DNA from: Stramonita haemastoma
Taxonomy: Eukaryota; Mollusca; Gastropoda; Neogastropoda; Muricidae
Reading direction: 5' to 3'
Assembly (NCBI GenBank): GCA_030674155.1
Contig: CM060320.1
Location: forward strand, 32,424,676-32,442,175
Length of the DNA: 17,500 bases
In this document: piece after piece, positions 1 to 7,901 of the stretch
How the letters are laid out: each line of letters starts with the position of its first letter
How positions within the stretch are numbered: the stretch's first letter is position 1
Made by a program: the position numbers and the translations under genes
Notes under the pieces: generated by a model
Databases searched by the model: none
The model's input: the letters and a program-made list of their open reading frames with translations, nothing else
What the model was told of the DNA's origin: nothing

Positions 1-29
1 AACACTAAAGGGTTTACAATTATTACCTT
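1..29 (-). CDS. BBOX1-like: Possible next exon, cut by window edge
   Basis: A T-rich acceptor (TTTTTTAAATAACAG, AG at 31-30) precedes an open phase-0 stretch, KVIIVNPLV. This could match the VVRIN strand that follows the preceding exon in BBOX1. The phase fits, but the segment is only 29 nt and the intron would be about 140 bp, far shorter than most others here. Confidence 0.25.
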
Positions 30-62
30 CTGTTATTTAAAAAATACAACAAATCAAAGTTT

Positions 63-123
63 CATGACCATTACCTCCCAATGTTAAAATAAAACCTGAA
101 GAGTACATGACCATTACCTCCCG
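63..123. repeat. Short direct repeat, 44-bp spacing
   Basis: The 17-base string catgaccattacctccc occurs at 63-79 and again at 107-123, a small local tandem duplication in the last intron visible. No function is apparent. Confidence 0.6.
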
Positions 124-169
124 TTACTTTCAGAAAAAAAACAAAACCTCACAGGTCCCTGCTCCTTAC

Positions 170-230
170 CTCCTGGTACTGGTTGAGGATGATGTGGGGT
201 TTCTGGTATTTCATCTCCACTGGGTGCTCC
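170..230 (-). CDS. BBOX1-like: Exon: catalytic-domain segment
   Basis: Acceptor TTTTACAG (232-231), donor GTAAGG (169). One nucleotide completes Arg, then 20 codons EHPVEMKYQKPHIILNQYQE, phase 0 at the end. It aligns with the FSVQSKHKIIELDDKGQ region of BBOX1 and closely resembles the PHI-x-LN block of invertebrate homologues. Confidence 0.9.
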
Positions 231-1160
231 CTGTAAAACCAACATCATCTGAATGATGAGGGAAATCAGACCAACTCTGACCTTGTCTGTTAAACGCAAA
301 TCACTGAAAAAGAAATTCCAGCAAAATCTATGATGGCTCACACCATCTGTCCATTTCATTTCAATCTTGTTCCCCAGGGGTGGAGGTGCAGGGGTGGGTG
401 GGTGGGTGGGGTGGTTGTTCCTCAGCTAGAGCTCTGAGGTTCACCAATGGTGATACTTTGTGTATGCGATCGGTTTTACCCATCATGAAGGAAGCTGCAT
501 TCCAGCTTTAGGGATTCTCCTAGCATTCACTTACCCTTCATAGTAAAACACAAAATTTTTATAATCTACTTTATGGAGGACACATTTTCCTATTGTTCTG
601 AAATAGACATAAAAAAAAACAACTGAAGATGTCTTGCCTGGCATAGTGAATCTTTTGGAAACTGGCTGGAACTCTGACCAGAGTGGCGAAGTGGTCAGGG
701 TTCGTTTCTCTGAATTCCTCCGCCACTTGAAACACGTCCAGAAATTGGCTTTCCCCGCCCTCCACACACTCGTCAAATCTGCCAGCAATGCATTCAAAGA
801 GTTAATTTCCATAAAGATTTAGAATGCAGAAAAAAACAATACTTTTCTCTCTACAAAAAAAGAACCATGTACACTGTCCCTCTCTTTTTTGTTCAAAAAA
901 AGCACATCAAAACTTAACCTGTCATTTTATAAAAGCTTGAATTCTTAATTAAACATAAATCACAAGGAAATTAAGTGAAAGATCTGAAATTAATGACTCA
1001 TTTTAGCGATCATTTCACTTTTAGATGAAATGAAATAAAATTAAAGTGAAAAATCTAAGCACCATTTACTGATCACTGTATCTCTGATAAAATTACAAGA
1101 AAATAAAACACACACACACATACACACACACATACACACACATACACACACCTCCTGTAC

Positions 1161-1254
<94 letters not shown>

Positions 1255-2177
1255 GAGTAAGAGCATAAAAAGCAAGCCACTCACTTCAAACAATGCAGAA
1301 ACTGCAGACCAGGAGCAGACTCATAGTAGATGAGGTCCATATGGAAGTCCAGTCCCACACTGCTGTAGGCCACATTGATGGGCTTGGGGGTGCTGATCAC
1401 ATCAAACAGCTGAAAATACAGCAGACACCCTCACTTCATGGGGCAAGTCATAATTCTAAGACTCTGCACGGGGCACGACAGACTAAATCACAACATGTCC
1501 ACAAAGCTGAAACTCGTTCCTTCTCCCTTGTATGCCTGTGGTAAAGAAAACCAGACAGGTGAGCACATCCTTCAGAGGTGTGTGCTCCTTCACTCATGTC
1601 CACAAAGCTGAAACTTGCTCCTTGCTCCTGTGTTGCCTGTGGTAAAGAAAACCAGACAGGCGAGCACATCCTTCAGAGGTGTATACTATTCAGATACCTG
1701 GGGAAGAAAGTGTGGCCGATGGAGATAACCCTACAGACCAAGCTGTACGGCCCACAAGAGGAGCTGGAAAGGACATGCCATTGTTTTTTCCCAGACACAT
1801 CTGACAGTGTAAAACGAACGAGAGAAAAAGAAGAACTTCATGGGGGCCAAGAACAGTTCCATTCCAATCCATATCCTTCAGACCAAAGAAAGTCCATGTC
1901 AACACTGTCACCTCATGGTAAAAAACAGCTGCATACACAAAATTTCACAGTCGGTGAACCTCAGAACTCAAGCTGAAGAACGAGAAAAAAAAGATAATAA
2001 TAATAATAATAATTAATAATAATAATATTTAATATAATAATAATAATAATAATAAAAATTACATACGCTTAATCTTTTCAAGCTCTAGGTGCCTTACAAC
2101 ATCCAAAATAAAAATATCAACAGTAGACATAATGATATAAATCTGTGCTTGCATGCAGCACACATGCACACACACAT

Positions 2178-2248
<71 letters not shown>

Positions 2249-4827
2249 GCACAAAAACTTTTTAACACTTGCAGAGTCTAACCATGTCCACAAATTTAAT
2301 ATCGCTCCATTAATAAGACACAAATGATTGCTCAGGATGGACGGGGGGAGGGGGTAGGGGGTAGAAGTATGACTTGGATATTCAAAAACAGGTAGCATTC
2401 TATTCACTACAGGTTTTTATACTTCAGCTTCTTGACTTGAACCGGCCTATAATTAACTGGATGGGCCAGTCATCAATCTACTTTTACTGTTTGAACCTAA
2501 CCCCCCCCACACCCAAAAAAAAACAACCCAAAAAACAAAAAAAAATGTGTGTATACTCACTTGCCCATAAATCAGATCATCAACAGGAGCAATACGTTCA
2601 GCCACCTGAATAAAAGAAAATGACATATAAAACCCATTCACCTTTTGGTGAAGGAGGCGATTATGGATACTGGTATGGATGATACAAATTTACCAGCAAA
2701 CACTGAAAGAAGCAGTCTGTGTGCTATTCAATAGTCTGCATCAAAACTAGCAAGCACTAGAGCAGTACGATACCCCGGTTTGGATGAAGGCATGATAAAG
2801 TTTAAACAGGTGGTACTGGAATGAAATATTGGCAACATGAAAAGTTATGACAACAACCGAAAAAACTGAATAAGGAAAAACCAGAAATTCAACTATTTAT
2901 AAACATAAACAAGGTCGCTCGAGAACGCAAAAGAACATCTTGCCCACAAGTTAAAACACGTTCAGCCTTTTGGAAGAGTAGGTCATTTCAAGGTGGTAAG
3001 AACTGAGCATGATCTCTTTTTAAAAAAAATGCATGCACAATGGTGTCATGGTTAGAGTTAAAAAAAGTTAAAGTCTGTCCCGAGCCTAAGGCTCATCAGG
3101 CCGGTGCTTATCCCGGTTTCTGTGGCGTTAAGCGACTGAGAGTCAGACTCCCCCCTGGATAGGACGCCAGTCTATCGCAGGGTTAACCCCCAACACAAGG
3201 TTGGTACCCCTTTCACACCTGGGTGGGGTGAGAAAATAGCCGTAAAGTGCCTTTTCCAAGGGCACAACGCCATAGCCGAAAGCTGGGATCGAACCCGCAA
3301 CCTTTAGATTACGAGTCCAACGCCCTAACCACTAGACTACAGCGGCGGCTGTCATGGTTAGACATCGTCCCTTAAGTCATAATTCAGCTACCTTAATGGT
3401 GGATGAAAAAAAGTGCATACGCAAAATCTTAACATTGATGAATCTTGGAGCTCTAGGCAAGGAATGAACAAAAAACCCTGATAACATTTGACTGATTCAT
3501 TCCTTCATTCAGAGGTACACAGTCTGGCCTGTCAGTCCGTCAGTCGGAGTTAACATCAGTGCTGACTCCACTCTCCCCAAAGTCCTTCGGATGAGACTAT
3601 AAACCGAGGCCCCATGTGTGAATGCACGCAGAACATCTTGTGCACACGTTAAATCCTGTTCCGCTTTTCGTAAGAGTAGGCCATCATGTGCCGGTGGGAA
3701 CAGATGACATTTACAAAACTGCATACACACGGGGACTGGATATAAAAAAGCACAAGAGTGCTTATTCCATTATCCTTGATTATAAAAGAATAATAATAGA
3801 TAGTCCTACCTTCTTTAACATGTCCTCCTCTGTGGGCACACCCTTCAGTAAACTAATGCCAGCTTCATTGATCTGTCTCAGCCACCTGCCACATCATCAC
3901 ACACCAAGTCTGTAGTAGTTTATACAGCACAGTATTCTGAACTGAACTGAGAAGAAACAGAAATAGAACAAAACAAACCCCCAACAACATAAAAAAGACT
4001 CTACCTAAAATATAAAATACCCTCAGCCTACCAGCCCCCCTAAAAAATCATAGCACACCATACTGTACAAACTGAAGCTGAAAAAAGCCCAGCTTACCTC
4101 AGCACCACAGTCTTGCTGCTGATCAAATCACTGTAGTTGACTTCTGGCAGAGTCTGTGTGACACAGATCAAAACAACAACACACATTAGTTGAGAATATA
4201 CCTTTCTATACTTGAGCTTAACTTGAAAAAGTAAAGAAATGACAAAAATATAAAAAAAAGATAAACTTTTTAAAAAAAATTAGAAAAAAAGAAATTTCTC
4301 TGAATATAAAATTTGAAAAAAAAAGGCAAGTGTTCTCTAACTTCTTAGGGCACATTCCATTTTCTTCAATTGTATTCTTCTGAAAACTAGAAAAAAAAGA
4401 GACACAATCTCTCCAATTTGGTTTCTGTTTATCTGTTTGTTTGTTTGGTTCTGTTTTTGGTGAATTCCTCTCTCCACCCTTCTACTCAGTAAAGGAGCAG
4501 CCAGCCCTGTCCATCCTCTCACCTTGACAGGTTTTTCCGTTTTGACAGCTTCCCGTCTGTGGCGCAATGCCTCAGCTTCATAGCAGTGTTGCTGCAGATA
4601 GGCCAGGGGGATTCTCCCCACATGCTGCCCCTCCTCTCCTGTCCACTGGATTTCAACATCAGTGCCTGAAGAAGGTGAAACAGGATGTAGCTGTGTTAGT
4701 AACGCATGGTCTATGGATGCTGTGTGTCTGTTGTTGTTGTTGGGCGTTTCCCAGTTTAACATTTTGGGGGTCACCTAGAATGTGTACTCTCTGTCTCACT
4801 CATCACACCTGGGAATCACTGTGCAAT

Positions 4828-4919
<92 letters not shown>

Positions 4920-5033
4920 TCTCTAAACGAAAAGTGTGCTCAAGTGATTTGTGCACATATCATGTCTTGTTGGCAAACATTGTGTTTGAGCCACATTTTT
5001 CCTACATGACATGAGCAGGTCTGCATATTCATA

Positions 5034-5082
<49 letters not shown>

Positions 5083-5128
5083 ACACCACCACACACACAC
5101 CACACACACATACACACACACACATACA

Positions 5129-5176
<48 letters not shown>

Positions 5177-5554
5177 CTTCACTCTGCCCTACAGTTAGTA
5201 TACTCTCAGCACAGACACACACCACACACAACACACAATTCCTGCTCACAGATTTAAGTTCACACTCTTTCAGTTCACAACACACACTCACACACAACAC
5301 ACAACACACACACAAACACACACACATCACACAACACACTCAACACTCACACTGCACCACACTACACACAGCACACCATGCATTCATGACACAGCACATC
5401 AATCACGCAACTGCTGCTCCGAACCAATGCCCACCTGCGTGACAGTGGTCCCAGAGCTGATGTGATGTACACAGCAGCATCAACAGCCACGCTGTCTCCT
5501 GACACACACACGCAGTGACATTTCACCACACGAAAAAACACACACACCACACAC

Positions 5555-5594
<40 letters not shown>

Positions 5595-5806
5595 TCATTT
5601 CATTTTATTTTTATCTTCTTTCAATTTCTTTTCCAATTAGTAAAAATATATATGGAACTCGATCGAAACATGGTAATTATATGAAACTTATATCTGAGTG
5701 AACAATATATATCTTCTTCTTATACACTTTAAGAACTCAGAAAAATGATGATACAATATAAAATAGATTTAAAATCTCATCATATATAAAATATATATAT
5801 TATATA

Positions 5807-5841
<35 letters not shown>

Positions 5842-5890
5842 ATATAATATACATATTATACATATATATATATATATATATATAATATAT

Positions 5891-5922
<32 letters not shown>

Positions 5923-5941
5923 ATATATATATATATATGTG

Positions 5942-5995
<54 letters not shown>

Positions 5996-6499
5996 TGTGT
6001 TTCCATTTAAGTTTTATCCGAAATATGTCCAGTTTCACAGAAGAAAAAAAGATATCAAATTTTTTTTTTGGGGGGGTGGGGGGATGGGGGGGAATAAAAA
6101 AGCTCATTAGAAATTATTCAGCTGGAGTCAATGCTGTTAAAATACCTGATGATAAAAAAAAAACCCTCACAACTCCCCCTCCTCCCCCACACACCTCTTG
6201 TTTCCACTACCTATACTTGATTTATGTAATTTCCTGCAAAAGTAATTCAGCAGACTATCTTGTCTAGACCTACTACTACCAAAGTCTCAGTTTTTTTATG
6301 GTCAGTTAACTAAGAAGCACCCCCCACCCCCCAAATTGTTTGCACACTTATAAATTTCTTTAAAACTTCAAAAAATATTCTTGGAATTCTCAGATCTACA
6401 AAATTTTATAGCGATTCCGAGTAAGGTCTTAAGAACTAACAAGTGTAAGATTCTTCATTGGTAGTCAATACACACATACACACATACACAACACACCAC

Positions 6500-6575
<76 letters not shown>

Positions 6576-6850
6576 GCTTAGAAAATCCTACCTTGACTGG
6601 GATCCATCTTTCCAGACAACAGTCAGACTCCGACCATCATCAGCCAGAGACAGACGTTCCTGACTTTGCTGAGCAAGGGCTGCTGCTGAAAGAACAAAAC
6701 ACAGTTTATACCGCCATCAGTCTGTTGTCGTGCCATTGAGATAATTTACCAGAGGCCAAAGCTTCTCTCTCTCTCTCACTCTCTGTCTGTGTTTCTCTGT
6801 GTGTCTCTCTCTCTCTCTCTCTCTCTCACTCACTCACTCACACCACCACT

Positions 6851-6891
<41 letters not shown>

Positions 6892-6892
6892 C

Positions 6893-6971
<79 letters not shown>

Positions 6972-7001
6972 ACATACATGCACACACACACACACATACA
7001 T

Positions 7002-7033
<32 letters not shown>

Positions 7034-7037
7034 CACC

Positions 7038-7104
<67 letters not shown>

Positions 7105-7117
7105 CACAACACACACA

Positions 7118-7161
<44 letters not shown>

Positions 7162-7840
7162 CACACACAAACACACACTTTTGGGTAATTCAAGGAAAAA
7201 CACCCACCCCAAAAGAAAAAAGGCATTTAAAGCCACACTTACAGCGGCACTCTCCACTGAAGAAGCAGAAGCCACAGAGCAGTAGCTGGCCCTGCTGCAT
7301 GGAACTCTCTGCCTGCACACACTGTCCTGATGGAGAACTGAAAGGGAAAGCACAGCAGTGAGACTGGATGAAAGCACAGACTGTCCTTCTGATGGAGAAC
7401 TGAAAGTGAAAGTAGGTGAAACTATATTAATTAAAGAACAGACTGTAGAGGTTTTTTAAAAAATAGTGTACCAGACATCCCACACATGTACAACAAAAGC
7501 TGGAAAAAAAATAACATCATACACCTTTTGTTGTCTAAAATACTAATTAAATACACACACACACACAGTGACACACAGTGACACACCCACATGTATACAC
7601 ACACACACAGAGGATAGCCTAGTGGTAAGAACATTGCACTCGCAATTTGATGACCCAGATTTGAGGCCCTGTGTGTGAACGCACGCAGAACATCTTGTGC
7701 ACACATTAAATCCTGTTCCACTTTTCATAAGAGTACGCCATTGTGTGCCGGTGGGAAAAGATGACTAGATTTACATAACTGCATACACACAGGGACTGGA
7801 TGTAATCCTCGATATAAAAGAATAAATAAATAAATAAAAT

Positions 7841-7901
<61 letters not shown>

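Noticed and set aside
5362..5598. Minus-strand open frame as the missing dioxygenase exon
   Set aside because: None of its frames resembles the WLRDNC region, and the exon-like part (64 nt between a CAG and GTGGGC) has the wrong length class and meets a stop in the required phase.
6799..7377. Long open frames of alternating Cys-Val or Thr-His residues
   Set aside because: These are translations of CA/GT microsatellites, open in several frames on both strands. The same applies to the similar frames at 1041-1293, 2059-2407, 4940-5598, 9441-9767, 10330-10904 and 14079-14878.
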